A DNA stretch of 56,167 bases from JAVVHE01 sp032249695 (GCA_032249695.1 JAVVHE010000017.1:1-56167), one strand, 5' to 3'. Positions 27,437 to 36,610 are shown, counted from the stretch's first letter. The notes: generated by a model from the letters alone, not told the origin. Numbers and translations: made by a program.

Positions 27437-27490
27437 AGGTGCCAGGCTGCAACGCTTTCCGGCACCTCGACGGCCCGCTGCCTCGGGCCG
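27437..27490 (+). other. two consecutive inverted repeats upstream of queA
   Basis: AGGTGCC (27437-27443) pairs with GGCACCT (27461-27467) across a 17-base loop. CGGCCCG (27471-27477) pairs with CGGGCCG (27484-27490) across a 6-base loop. They sit in the 247-base gap between the cyclophilin stop and the queA start. They could be a terminator without a T run, a structured queA leader, or chance in GC-rich DNA. The layout does not fit a preQ1 riboswitch. Confidence 0.35.
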
Positions 27491-27593
27491 CTTCCGGCGG
27501 CGCGGCCGTCAGTGCGGAGCCACCGCAGGCCAGCGCCGGTACTGCCGCCGAGTGAGCTTGACGCCCGGCGCAGCGCTGGGCAGCGCCGCGCGC

Positions 27594-28625
27594 GTGAAGA
27601 CGGCCGATTTCGATTTCGATCTGCCCGAGGACCGCATCGCGCTGCGGCCAGCCTCGCCGCGCGACTCCGCGAAGTTGCTGGTGGTGCGCGGCGCGGGCGC
27701 GTTTGAGGACCGGATCGTGCGCGAACTGCCCGGGCTGCTCCAGCCCGGCGACGCGCTGGTGTTGAACGACACGCGCGTGCTGCCCGTGCAGCTATCGGGC
27801 CTAGCGGGCGCGGCGCGCATCGGCGCGACGCTCATCAGCCGAGTGGACGAGCGCCGCTGGTGGAGCTTCGTCAGGAACGCCCGCCGCCTCGCGCCGGGCG
27901 ACTGCGTCGCATTCGGCGCCGAACTCAGCGGCGAGGTGGAAGCCAAGCGCGAAAGCGACGGCGCGGTGCTGTGGCGCTTCACGTGCGACGGCCCGCTGGA
28001 GGCCGCGCTGGAGCGCGCGGGCGCGATGCCCCTGCCGCCCTATATCGCCAGCCGTCGCGCGCCGGACGTGCAGGACGCCGCCGACTACCAGACCGTCTAC
28101 GCCGCGAAAAGCGGATCGGTCGCAGCGCCCACCGCGGGGCTGCACTTCACACCCGAGCTGCTCTCTGCGCTCGACGCGCGCGGAGTGGAGCGCGTGACGC
28201 TGACACTGCATGTAGGCCCTGGCACCTTCCTGCCGGTGAAGGCCGAGGACGTCAGCGACCACCGCATGCACGCCGAATGGGGGGAGGTCAGCCCCGACGC
28301 CGCCGCACGCCTGAACGCCGTCCGCGCACGCGGCGGCCGCGTGATCGCGGTCGGCACGACATCCTTGCGGTTGCTGGAAAGCGCCGCCGACGAGCGCCGC
28401 GTCATCCACCCCTTCGCCGCCGAAACGGCGATCTTCATCACCCCGGGCCACGTGTTCCGCGGCATCGACGGGCTGATGACCAACTTCCACCTGCCCAAGT
28501 CGACCTTGTTCATGCTGGTCTCGGCGCTGATGGGCGTTGACCGAATGCGCGCAGCCTACGCCCACGCGATCGACAAGCATTATCGCTTCTACAGCTATGG
28601 CGATTCGAGCCTGCTGCTGCCCTGA
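27594..28625 (+). CDS. queA: tRNA preQ1(34) S-adenosylmethionine ribosyltransferase-isomerase
   Basis: QueA moves the ribosyl group of S-adenosylmethionine onto preQ1 at the wobble base of tRNA, giving epoxyqueuosine. The 343-residue product starts (M)KTADFDFDLPEDRIALRP, the standard family opening. It continues with LVLNDTRVLPVQL near residue 60, SVAAPTAGLHFTPELL near residue 180 and the C-terminal LMTNFHLPKSTLFMLVSAL. The GTG at 27594 is chosen by this match; a GTG at 27552 is also in frame but adds an unrelated 14 residues. No tgt gene follows. The gene converges on kynU. Confidence 0.95.
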   Translation: MKTADFDFDLPEDRIALRPASPRDSAKLLVVRGAGAFEDRIVRELPGLLQPGDALVLNDTRVLPVQLSGLAGAARIGATLISRVDERRWWSFVRNARRLAPGDCVAFGAELSGEVEAKRESDGAVLWRFTCDGPLEAALERAGAMPLPPYIASRRAPDVQDAADYQTVYAAKSGSVAAPTAGLHFTPELLSALDARGVERVTLTLHVGPGTFLPVKAEDVSDHRMHAEWGEVSPDAAARLNAVRARGGRVIAVGTTSLRLLESAADERRVIHPFAAETAIFITPGHVFRGIDGLMTNFHLPKSTLFMLVSALMGVDRMRAAYAHAIDKHYRFYSYGDSSLLLP

Positions 28626-28643
28626 GCGTCTGTGAAGCGGGCC

Positions 28644-29867
28644 TCAGGTCACGCGTGAGCGCACCGCGTAGGCCGGGTCGCGCCACGCGCCCGTCCGCAT
28701 CACCTCGCCGACGATCTCGGTCGCGTCCCACACGTCGGCGTGACTGAGGTAAAGTGGAGTCAGGCCAAGGCGCAGCAGATCGGGTGCGCGGAAATCGCCG
28801 ATGACACGGGCCGCGATCAGCGCCTGGCAGATTTCGTAGGCGCAGGGGTGCGCGAACACGACGTGACTGCCGCGCTGAAGCGGATCGGCGGGTGAGGCCA
28901 GTTCCAGGTCGGGCGCATGCTCGGCCATACGGGCGATGAGCAGGCCGGAGAGCGAGCGCGACTTGGCGACGAGCAGACCCAGATCGACGCCGTCGAAGGC
29001 GCGCAAGCCCTCCTCCAGCGCCGCGAAGCTGAGGATCGGCGGCGTGCCGCACAGAAAGCGCGCCATGCCCTCGGCCGGAGCATAGTCGTCCACGAACGAG
29101 AAGGGCTGGGCGTGGCCCATCCAGCCGGTCAGCGGCGAGCGCATCGCGGCGTGGTGGCGCGCGGCCGCGAACAGGAAGGCGGGTGCGCCGGGGCCGCCGT
29201 TCAGATATTTATACCCGCAGCCCACCGCGAAGTCGGCGACGCAGTCGTTCAGGTTTACCGGCAGTGCACCGGCCGAGTGGCTGAGGTCCCACAGCGCCAG
29301 CGCGCCCGCCGCGTGCGCCGCTGCCGTCAGGCGCGCCATGTCGTGCACGCGCGCCGACTTGTAGTGGACGTGCGTCAGCATCAGCACAGCGACATCGGAC
29401 GACAGCGCCTGCTCGATCGCGTCCGGCTCGACCGAACGCACCTCGACGTCCGGATGCGCTGCTGCCAGCCCCTGTGCGACGTAGAGGTCGGTCGGGAAAT
29501 TGCCCGGCTCGGTCACGATCACGCGCCGCTCCGGCCGGAGCGAGAGCGCAGCGTGGAGCAGCTTGTAGAGGTTGACGCTCACCGAATCGGCCGCGATCAC
29601 CTCGTCAGCCGCAGCGCCGATGAGCGGCGCGATCAGCGCGCCGATGCGCGCCGGCGCGCCGATCCAATCGGCGCTGTTCCAGCTGCGGATAAGGTCGCGG
29701 CCCCACTCGCGGCTGACCACGTCGGCGATCCGCGCGGGTGTGGAGCGCGGCAGGACGCCGAGCGAGTTGCCGTCGAGATAGAACACCCCCTCGGGCAGGC
29801 TGAACCGATCGCGCGCGAACGCCAGAGGGTCGGCGGCGTCCAGCTGCAGGGCGTGGTCGCGGGTCAC
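28644..29867 (-). CDS. kynU: kynureninase
   Basis: Kynureninase is a PLP enzyme that cleaves kynurenine to anthranilate and alanine. The 407-residue protein has FYLDGNSLGVLPR near residue 30, EPGNFPTDLYVAQG near residue 120, DLSHSAGALPV near residue 195 and the PLP Lys in GCGYKYLNGGPGAPAF at residue 220. The start is GTG 29867, overlapping the dioxygenase stop by four bases (GTGA). The frame is open much further upstream but over the dioxygenase gene. It is the last gene of the tryptophan degradation operon; the formamidase normally acting between the two enzymes is not in this window. Confidence 0.95.
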   Translation of the reverse strand: MTRDHALQLDAADPLAFARDRFSLPEGVFYLDGNSLGVLPRSTPARIADVVSREWGRDLIRSWNSADWIGAPARIGALIAPLIGAAADEVIAADSVSVNLYKLLHAALSLRPERRVIVTEPGNFPTDLYVAQGLAAAHPDVEVRSVEPDAIEQALSSDVAVLMLTHVHYKSARVHDMARLTAAAHAAGALALWDLSHSAGALPVNLNDCVADFAVGCGYKYLNGGPGAPAFLFAAARHHAAMRSPLTGWMGHAQPFSFVDDYAPAEGMARFLCGTPPILSFAALEEGLRAFDGVDLGLLVAKSRSLSGLLIARMAEHAPDLELASPADPLQRGSHVVFAHPCAYEICQALIAARVIGDFRAPDLLRLGLTPLYLSHADVWDATEIVGEVMRTGAWRDPAYAVRSRVT

Positions 29868-30628
29868 AGCGCGGTCCTTACGGCGAGCAGTTCGGGGAAA
29901 AAGCTCACCTTCAGCACGTCCGCAAGATAGGCCGTGCCCGCGGTGCCGCCCGTGCCGCGCTTGAAGCCGATGATGCGCTCGACCGTCTTCAGGTGGCCGA
30001 AGCGCCAGCGCTGCACGTGATACTCCAGGTCGACCAGCTTCTCGGCCAGCTCGTAGAGGTCCCAATAGCGCTCGGGCTCGCGGTAGATGGCGGCCCACGC
30101 CGCCTCCACCGCCTCGCCGCGCGTGTCCGCATCGACCGCGAAGCCGCGCCGCAGCAAGAGATCGAGCGCTACCGCATAAAGGCTCGGCCGGGCGAACTCG
30201 GCTTGCAGCGCCGCGGCAGCGCCGGGCTCGTTCCGGAACATGCCCAGATGGCCCGCGTTGCGATGGCCCATCACCGCTTCCAGCAGCCGATACTGCCAGC
30301 TCTGGAAGCCGCTCGACGAGCCGAGATGCGGGCGGATCGCCGAATAGTCGCTGGGCGTCATCGTCGCGAGCACGTCCCAGCTTTGAACGAGCTGCGTCTG
30401 TGCGCGGCTCACGCGCGACAGCATCTTGAACGCCGGCCGCAGATTGTCCGCTGCGATCGCCGCGCGCGCGGCCATGATCTCGTGCAGGCACAACTTCATC
30501 CACAGCTCGCTGGCTTGGTGGATGACAATGAACAGCAGCTCGTCATGAGCTTGGCTGAGCGGATGCTGCGCGCCGAGGATGCGCGGCAGATCGAGATACT
30601 CGCCATAGGTGATCGTGTTGCGCGTCAT
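29864..30628 (-). CDS. kynA: tryptophan 2,3-dioxygenase
   Basis: This haem enzyme opens the indole ring of L-tryptophan to N-formylkynurenine. The 254-residue sequence begins MTRNTITYGEYLDLPRIL. It has DELLFIVIHQASELWMKL near residue 29, SGFQSWQYRLLE near residue 106, and the proximal haem His in WRFGHLKTVERIIGFKRGTG near residue 212. It is slightly shorter at the N-terminus than some characterised homologues. The start at 30628 lies five bases after the stop of the EamA transporter gene, and its stop overlaps kynU, so all three form one operon. Confidence 0.96.
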   Translation of the reverse strand: MTRNTITYGEYLDLPRILGAQHPLSQAHDELLFIVIHQASELWMKLCLHEIMAARAAIAADNLRPAFKMLSRVSRAQTQLVQSWDVLATMTPSDYSAIRPHLGSSSGFQSWQYRLLEAVMGHRNAGHLGMFRNEPGAAAALQAEFARPSLYAVALDLLLRRGFAVDADTRGEAVEAAWAAIYREPERYWDLYELAEKLVDLEYHVQRWRFGHLKTVERIIGFKRGTGGTAGTAYLADVLKVSFFPELLAVRTAL

Positions 30629-30633
30629 TGGCG

Positions 30634-31527
30634 TCAGCCTAGCGGTTCGGCGGACGCGCGCACAGGCCGCCGGTTGGGCCAGCGCGCCACCACCAACGCC
30701 CCCAGGACCAGCAGCGCGCCGATCGCCTGCACCGGCGCGGGCCGCTCGCCCAGCCAGCCCCAGCCGATCGCGGCCGCGACCACCGGCTGCGTCAGCAGGC
30801 CCAGCCCGCTCACCTCGGGTTTCAGGTGGCCGACCGCGAACACGATCAGCCCCTGTCCTACCACCTGGCTGCCGAACGCCAGCAGCAGCAGCGGCGTCCA
30901 GTCGCGCGCCAGAACGGGCTGGCCGAAGGCGGCAGCCAATGGCCCCAACAGGCACGCGCCCGCCAGCGTCGCCACGGCCAGCGCTGGCAGCGGGGCGACC
31001 TGCGCACGCTCACGGTCGATGATGACCAGATAGCCGACATAGAGCAGCGCCGCGCCGATCGAGAGCAGATCACCGGTGAGGTTGCGCGGCGACAGCTCGG
31101 CCGAATGCCCGAGCAACAGCCCGATGCCGATCACCGCCATCGTGACGGCGCTGAGAAACCGCCGCCCCGGCCAGACGCGGGCTGCGATGAACCCCCAGGC
31201 CGCGAAAAAGAAGCTGCTGACATTGCCGAACAATGTCGCGTTGGCGAGGCTGGTGCGCACGATGCCCGCGTGCCACGTCGCGATGTCGCTGGCGAAGAAC
31301 AGCCCGGCGACCGCGAGCAGGCCCCAGCCGCGCCCGCCCTTCGGCTTCGCTCCACCCGACATCGCTGCCATCAGCGCGAGCAGCGGCGCGGCCAGCGCCA
31401 GCCGCCAGAAGGCCGAGGCGAGCGGCGTCACATCGGCCTGGCGCACGAACAGCGGCCCGAAGGCGAGCGCCGACGAACCCGCGATCAGCGCCGGGAACGC
31501 CCATGCGTGTCCCCGTCCCGTCGCCAA
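30634..31527 (-). CDS. EamA/DMT family transporter
   Basis: This 297-residue inner-membrane protein has about ten hydrophobic helices arranged as two EamA repeats (SALAFGPLFVRQADVTPLAS in the first half, FGSQVVGQGLIVFAVGHLKP in the second). It is of the drug/metabolite exporter type. It is the first gene of an operon with kynA and kynU (5-base gap), so it may move tryptophan, kynurenine or anthranilate across the membrane. That role is inferred from position only. The start at 31527 is 30 bases from the start of a divergently read small gene, leaving little room for two separate promoters. Confidence 0.9.
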   Translation of the reverse strand: MATGRGHAWAFPALIAGSSALAFGPLFVRQADVTPLASAFWRLALAAPLLALMAAMSGGAKPKGGRGWGLLAVAGLFFASDIATWHAGIVRTSLANATLFGNVSSFFFAAWGFIAARVWPGRRFLSAVTMAVIGIGLLLGHSAELSPRNLTGDLLSIGAALLYVGYLVIIDRERAQVAPLPALAVATLAGACLLGPLAAAFGQPVLARDWTPLLLLAFGSQVVGQGLIVFAVGHLKPEVSGLGLLTQPVVAAAIGWGWLGERPAPVQAIGALLVLGALVVARWPNRRPVRASAEPLG

Positions 31528-31557
31528 GCGCTGCCCTCCGGTGCTATTCTGCCGCCC

Positions 31558-31713
31558 ATGCCCAAGGACACGCCATCGCGTGAGGACCGGCTCGCAGCCG
31601 CTCTGCGCGCCAACTTGCTGAAGCGCAAGGCGCAGGCGCGAAAGACCGAGACGCAGGAGCCGGAGGGCGGGGTTGAGCGCAAGCCCGAACAGGGCGCGAA
31701 CGCGTCATGCTGA
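31558..31713 (+). CDS. small conserved Lys/Arg-rich protein (51 residues)
   Basis: This short open frame encodes MPKDTPSREDRLAAALRANL followed by LKRKAQARK, a charged helix and an acidic tail. Small proteins with the pattern SRExRLAAALRANLxRRKAQAR are common in sphingomonads and other alphaproteobacteria; their function is unknown. The reading frame is open far upstream, but the ATG at 31558 fits the family length. No signal peptide. It ends at a possible stem-loop, then faces the glutathione peroxidase gene. Confidence 0.75.
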   Translation: MPKDTPSREDRLAAALRANLLKRKAQARKTETQEPEGGVERKPEQGANASC

Positions 31714-31733
31714 GCGGGTTCCGGCATCCCGCT
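31713..31733. terminator. possible stem-loop between convergent genes
   Basis: AGCGGG (31713-31718) can pair with CCCGCT (31728-31733) around a nine-base loop, directly after the stop of the small protein gene and before the convergent glutathione peroxidase gene. There is no T run on either strand, so termination is a guess. Confidence 0.25.
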
Positions 31734-31828
31734 TGACCTTCGGCCGTATCGCAGGCGCCACGGCCGGACAGACGGCGGGATTTTGACGCTGATTCGCGGT
31801 TGCTGGCAGGGTCCGCGACCCCCCGCCT

Positions 31829-32377
31829 CTAGCCCGCGATCGCCTTCTCAATCGCGCTCGTCAGCTCGGGCGATTGCGGGGTCACCTTGCTGGGATAGTA
31901 GGCGATCAGCTTGCCGTCGCGGCCTACCAGATATTTGTGGAAGTTCCACTTGGGAGCCGACTGCTCGCCCAGATTGGCCTTCGCCCACTGATAGAACGGC
32001 GCCGCCTTGGGGCCAACCACGTCCACGCGCTCGGTCATCGGGAACTTTATTCCGAACTTCGACGAGCAGAACTTCTTGATTTCCTTGTTGTCCGAATATT
32101 CCTGCCCGCCGAAATTGTCGGACGGGATGCCGATCACCGTGAAGCCCTTCGGTGCGTAGGTGTCCTGCAGCTTCTGCAGCCCCTCATATTGCGGCGTGAA
32201 CCCGCACATGCTCGCGGTGTTCACCACCAGCAGCACCTTGCCCTTGTATTTGGCGAACGGCATCGGCTCGCCGTCGATCGCAGTCATCGTGAAGTCGGTC
32301 GCGGCTTTCGGGGCGGGCGCGGCGGCGGCGGCAGCGCCAAGCGCGGCGACGGCAAGCACGGTACGGGCGAAAGTCAT
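31829..32377 (-). CDS. glutathione peroxidase family protein, exported
   Basis: This is a thiol peroxidase of the glutathione peroxidase fold, 182 residues. The catalytic Cys is in NTASMCGFTPQYEGL near residue 52, with Cys rather than selenocysteine, and the Trp-Asn pair is in PKWNFHKYLVGRDG near residue 140. The usual NQFGGQEP loop reads SDNFGGQEY, so the catalytic Gln position is Asn here. The N-terminus (MTFARTVLAVAALGAAAAAA) looks like a signal peptide, placing the enzyme in the periplasm, where thioredoxin-like donors are more likely than glutathione. The start at 32377 follows GGAGG; an ATG 27 bases upstream is less suitable. Confidence 0.92.
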   Translation of the reverse strand: MTFARTVLAVAALGAAAAAAPAPKAATDFTMTAIDGEPMPFAKYKGKVLLVVNTASMCGFTPQYEGLQKLQDTYAPKGFTVIGIPSDNFGGQEYSDNKEIKKFCSSKFGIKFPMTERVDVVGPKAAPFYQWAKANLGEQSAPKWNFHKYLVGRDGKLIAYYPSKVTPQSPELTSAIEKAIAG

Positions 32378-32561
32378 CGGCGTCCTCCAAAGTTGATTCT
32401 GCATGCACCGATAGCCGATCCGGCCGTTCCGGTTGAGAGGCGAATCGACCCACGCAGCGGTTGCGGTGAGACCGGCAAAATCGGGGTCGGCGCGGTCTAC
32501 CTAAGTCTACGCGTCCGACAGATCCAAGACTGCCGGAGGGCAGCCCGGCCCTTGGCAGCGC

Positions 32562-34349
32562 TCAAAGCGGCGCGCAGGCAGCCCGCAGCCACTCGGCCAC
32601 CTCCGACGGCAGCAGCGGCGCAATCTCGGCCGCCACGCGCGCGTGGTAGGTGTCGACCCACGCGCGCTCGCGCTCGGTCAGCAGCGCGGGCTCGATCAGG
32701 CGGCGGTCAATCGCGGCGAGCGTTAGATCGTGGAAGGCGAGCATATCCTTCTCGTCGCCCGGCCGCTTGTCCGGCGTGACGAGCAACAGATTCTCGATGC
32801 GGATGCCGTACTCGCCCTGCTTGTAGTAGCCCGGCTCGTTCGACAGGATCATGCCGGGCTTCAGCGGCTCGTCGCCGCCGCCGTAGCTGGCGATGCGCTG
32901 CGGCCCTTCGTGGACCGCGAGATAGCAGCCGACGCCGTGGCCGGTGCCGTGCGCGTAATCCAGCCCCGCCTCCCACAGCGGCCGCCGCGCGAGACCATCG
33001 ATCTGGCTTCCTTTCGCGCCCAGCGGGAAGCGCGCGCAGGCGACCGCGATGTGCGCCTGCAACACGCGCGTGAAGCGGTCGCGGCGTTCGGCCGTGACGG
33101 CGTCCGGCTGGATCGCGACGGTGCGGGTGATGTCGGTGGTGCCGTCCTGATACTGGCCGCCGCTGTCGATCAGCAGCAGGTCGCCCGCGCGGATCGTTCG
33201 GCTGGTCTCGGGCGTGGCGTGGTAGTGGATGATCGCGCCGTTGGGCCCCGCGCCCATGATCGTCGTGAAGCTGGTGTCCTTCAGCGCCCCCGTCTCGCGC
33301 CGGAACGCCTCCAGCTGCGCCATCGCCGCAAGCTCGTCGACCTCGCCGCTGGGGCCATGCGCGTCGATCCAGTGCAGGAAGCGGGCGATCGCCACGCCGT
33401 CGCGCACGTGCGCGGCGCGCATCCCTGCAATCTCGGCGGCGTTCTTGATCGCCTTGGGCAGCAGCACCGGGTCGCGCTTTGCCACGATGCGCGCGCCCGC
33501 CCGACGCAGCGCTTCGAAGACCGCGTGCGCCTGGCTCGCGGGGTCGGCCGCAACCACCTTGCCGCCGAGGCTCCCCAGCGCCTCGGCGAACGCTGCGCGG
33601 GGGGCGAGGCGGACGGCGTTCCCCAGATGCGCGCGCACCTCCGGCGTCAGCTTGGGCTCGTCGACGAACAGCTCGGCGGTACCGTCGCGGTGCAGCACCG
33701 TGAAGGCCAGCGGGACCGGCGTGTGCGCCACATCCGCGCCCCGGACGTTGTACAGCCACGCAATGCTGTCGAGCGCGGTGATGACCGCAGCGTCGGCTCC
33801 GGTCTCCTCCAGCCAGCGGCCGATCTCACCGCGCTTCTCCGCGCTCGATCTTCCAGCCAGCCGATCGGGCTGCACAGCGAGCGGCGCATCGGACGGAGCG
33901 GGCTGGCCGCTCCACAGCGCATCGATCGGGTTGACGGTGACTGACACGAGGGTGGCCCCGCGCCCCTCCGCGGCGGCCTTCAGGTCGGTCGCCTGCTTCT
34001 CGCTGTGGAGCCACGGATCGAAGCCGATGCGCATCCCCGGCTGGGCGTTCTGCCCAAGCCAGTCGGTCAACGGCGTATCGACGCTGGAGATGATGGTGAA
34101 CGCTTGCGCGTCGACTTGGGCCGCCGCCTGCAGCGTGTAGCGACCATCGACGAAGAGCGTCGCCACGCCGGAGAGCACTGCGGCGGCGCCTGCCGAGCCA
34201 TCGAACCCCGTCAGCCAGGCCAGCCGCTGCGCGTAGGCCCCGACATATTCGCTGCCATGCTCGTCGGCGATCGGGACCAGGAAGCCGTCGAGGCCGGAGC
34301 GGGAGAGTTCGGCGCGAAGCGCGGCGAGGCGGTCGGCGTGGATGGACAT
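32562..34349 (-). CDS. aminopeptidase P family protein (M24B)
   Basis: This metallopeptidase removes N-terminal residues preceding proline. The 595-residue length matches the three-domain type with two creatinase-like N-terminal domains (residues about 1-300) and a C-terminal pita-bread catalytic domain. The metal ligands are visible as Asp in LLLIDSGGQYQDGTTDITRT, His in GTGHGVGCYLAVHEG, Glu in LSNEPGYYK and Glu in IRIENLLLV. There is no signal peptide, so it is cytoplasmic. It is divergent from the S9A oligopeptidase gene, with 149 bases between the two starts. The pairing suggests a shared role in degrading proline-containing peptides, which is an inference. Confidence 0.95.
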   Translation of the reverse strand: MSIHADRLAALRAELSRSGLDGFLVPIADEHGSEYVGAYAQRLAWLTGFDGSAGAAAVLSGVATLFVDGRYTLQAAAQVDAQAFTIISSVDTPLTDWLGQNAQPGMRIGFDPWLHSEKQATDLKAAAEGRGATLVSVTVNPIDALWSGQPAPSDAPLAVQPDRLAGRSSAEKRGEIGRWLEETGADAAVITALDSIAWLYNVRGADVAHTPVPLAFTVLHRDGTAELFVDEPKLTPEVRAHLGNAVRLAPRAAFAEALGSLGGKVVAADPASQAHAVFEALRRAGARIVAKRDPVLLPKAIKNAAEIAGMRAAHVRDGVAIARFLHWIDAHGPSGEVDELAAMAQLEAFRRETGALKDTSFTTIMGAGPNGAIIHYHATPETSRTIRAGDLLLIDSGGQYQDGTTDITRTVAIQPDAVTAERRDRFTRVLQAHIAVACARFPLGAKGSQIDGLARRPLWEAGLDYAHGTGHGVGCYLAVHEGPQRIASYGGGDEPLKPGMILSNEPGYYKQGEYGIRIENLLLVTPDKRPGDEKDMLAFHDLTLAAIDRRLIEPALLTERERAWVDTYHARVAAEIAPLLPSEVAEWLRAACAPL

Positions 34350-34498
34350 TGCTCGGCCCTATCGCACTCGGTCATGGCAGCGGAAGCCGGTCCCTCACCA
34401 CGCCGGCGAAGGCTTGGGCGGCGGCGTCAATCCCGGCTTCCGCTGGGTGGCGGAGCGCGCGTGATGGACCGCTGCGCCACGCCCGGTACGCTCCCGCA

Positions 34499-36610
34499 AT
34501 GCTTCTCAGGGTCACGCTGCTCGCGCTCGCCGCCCTTGCCATCCTGCCCGCGCCCGGCTTCACCGCGCCGATGCACACGCAGCCCCCGCAAGCCGAACGC
34601 CGCCCGCACAGCGAGACCCACCACGGTGTGAGAATCGAAGACCCGTATTTCTGGCTGAAGGATCAGGGCTACCCCAAGATCACCGACCCCGACGTGCTGG
34701 GCTATCTGACGGCCGAAAACACCTATTTCGAGGCGTGGGAAGCCAAGCACCATGCCGCGATCGAAACGCTGTTCCAGGAGATGAAGGCGCGCATCAAGGA
34801 AGATGACGCGAGCGTACCCGCCAAGGACGGCGATTGGCTCTACTGGTGGAAGTTCGAGCCGGGCGCGCAGTATCGCCGCTGGTGGCGCAAACCGGTGACG
34901 GGCGGCGCGGACGAGCTGATCCTCGACGAGCCAAAGCTGGCCGAGGGGCACGACTATTTCCGCTTGGGCGGCGCGGCGGTCAGCCCCGACGGCAAGCTGA
35001 TCGCCTACGCTGTGGACGACAACGGCTCGGAGCGGTTCAAACTGCGCGTGCGCGAGATCGCGAGCGGGCGCGAACTGCCGGAGGTTTCCGCCGAGACGAT
35101 CGGCGCGCCGGTGTGGGCTGCGGACAGCAAGGCGCTCGCCTACATGGTCGTCAGCGCCGAGTGGCGGCCCTACCGCGCGATGCTGCACAGGCTGGACGGG
35201 CCGGCGCCCGATCGGCTGCTGTATGAGGAAAAGGATCCCAGCTTCTTTGTCGGGATCGGCCGCACGCATGACCGGCGCTGGATGGCGATCCACAGCGCCG
35301 ACCACGTGACGAGCGAGGTGCGGCTGGTTCCCACCATCGACCTTGGCGCGGAGCCCCTGCTGGTCTCTCCACGAAAAACGGGCCGCGAATATGAGGTGGA
35401 CGGCGACGGCGAGCGCCTCGTGATCCGCACCAACGACGCGCACGTGAACTTCCGCGTAGTAACCGCCGACCCGGCGAACCCCGGCGAGTGGCACGAACTG
35501 ATCGCAGGTTCGGACGAGGTCTATATCCGCGACGCCACGCCCTTCCGCGGCCGACTGGTGCTGGAGGAGCGGGTTGGCGGGCTCGACCAGGTGCGCGTGA
35601 TCGAACAGGGCCACGAGCACCGCGTCGCGTTCCCCGAGGCGAGCTATGTCGCGGCGCTGGAGAGCAATCCCGAATACGATACGCCGACACTCCGGCTCAG
35701 CTACCAAAGCATGGTCACGCCGCCGACGGTGTTCGATTACGATCCGTCCGGGCGCAAGCTGACCACGCTGAAGGTGCAGGAAATCCCCAGCGGCTACGAT
35801 CCCAGCCGCTATGAGACGCGGCGGCTGACCGTCACCGCGCGCGACGGGGCGAAGGTGCCCGTCAGCATCGTGATGAAGCGGGGCGAGCCGGTCACGATGC
35901 TACACCTCTACGGCTACGGCGCCTACGGCTACGCGGTGCCGCCGGGGTTCAGCACCTCGCGGCTGAGCCTGGTTGATCGTGGCGTGGCCTTCGCGATCGC
36001 GCATATTCGCGGCGGCGATGACCTCGGCTACCACTGGTATCTCGACGGCAAGCTCACGAAACGCGCCAACACCTACAACGATTTCGTCGACGCAGCACGC
36101 GGGTTGATCGCGGCAGGCTACGCGAGCGAGGGGCAAGTCAGCGCGAGCGGCGGCTCGGCGGGCGGCAACCTGATGGGCGTAGTGCTGAACACCGATCCGC
36201 AGCTGTGGCGCGCGGTGGCGGCGCATGTGCCGTTCGTCGACATGCTCAATACGATGCTGGATGCGTCCTTGCCGCTCACTCCGATCGAGTGGCCCGAATG
36301 GGGCGACCCCATCCGCGACAAGGCTGCCTTCGAGCGCATCCGGGCTTTGAGCCCCTACGACAACGTCACCAAGCAGGCCTATCCGCCGATCCTCGTGACG
36401 GCGGGGCTGAACGACCCGCGCGTCACCTACTGGGAACCGGCCAAGTGGGTCGCCAAACTGCGCGCGACCAAGACCGACCGGAACCTGCTGCTGTTGAAAA
36501 CCAACATGGGCGCGGGCCACGGCGGCAAGTCGGGCCGATATGAGAGCCTGCGCGAGACCGCGGAGGAATATGCCTTCGTGCTGGAAGCGTTCGGGGTTGG
36601 GGTGGAGTGA
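34499..36610 (+). CDS. S9A family prolyl oligopeptidase/oligopeptidase B-like, exported
   Basis: This 703-residue serine peptidase has a signal peptide (MLLRVTLLALAALAILPAPG). The opening HHGVRIEDPYFWLKD is the standard S9A entry. A seven-bladed propeller covers about residues 80-400. The hydrolase domain has the nucleophile in SASGGSAGGNLMG near residue 552, AGLNDPRVTYWEPAKW carrying the Asp, and GAGHGGKSGRYE carrying the His. Acidic residues near the active site and overall similarity favour an oligopeptidase B type that cuts after basic residues, but this is less certain than the family. An in-frame ATG at 34349 overlaps the divergent gene and was rejected in favour of 34499. Confidence 0.93.
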   Translation: MLLRVTLLALAALAILPAPGFTAPMHTQPPQAERRPHSETHHGVRIEDPYFWLKDQGYPKITDPDVLGYLTAENTYFEAWEAKHHAAIETLFQEMKARIKEDDASVPAKDGDWLYWWKFEPGAQYRRWWRKPVTGGADELILDEPKLAEGHDYFRLGGAAVSPDGKLIAYAVDDNGSERFKLRVREIASGRELPEVSAETIGAPVWAADSKALAYMVVSAEWRPYRAMLHRLDGPAPDRLLYEEKDPSFFVGIGRTHDRRWMAIHSADHVTSEVRLVPTIDLGAEPLLVSPRKTGREYEVDGDGERLVIRTNDAHVNFRVVTADPANPGEWHELIAGSDEVYIRDATPFRGRLVLEERVGGLDQVRVIEQGHEHRVAFPEASYVAALESNPEYDTPTLRLSYQSMVTPPTVFDYDPSGRKLTTLKVQEIPSGYDPSRYETRRLTVTARDGAKVPVSIVMKRGEPVTMLHLYGYGAYGYAVPPGFSTSRLSLVDRGVAFAIAHIRGGDDLGYHWYLDGKLTKRANTYNDFVDAARGLIAAGYASEGQVSASGGSAGGNLMGVVLNTDPQLWRAVAAHVPFVDMLNTMLDASLPLTPIEWPEWGDPIRDKAAFERIRALSPYDNVTKQAYPPILVTAGLNDPRVTYWEPAKWVAKLRATKTDRNLLLLKTNMGAGHGGKSGRYESLRETAEEYAFVLEAFGVGVE

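Noticed and set aside
27347..27593. preQ1 riboswitch upstream of queA
   Set aside because: The short stem, A-rich tail and conserved core of preQ1 riboswitches are not visible; only generic stem-loops are.
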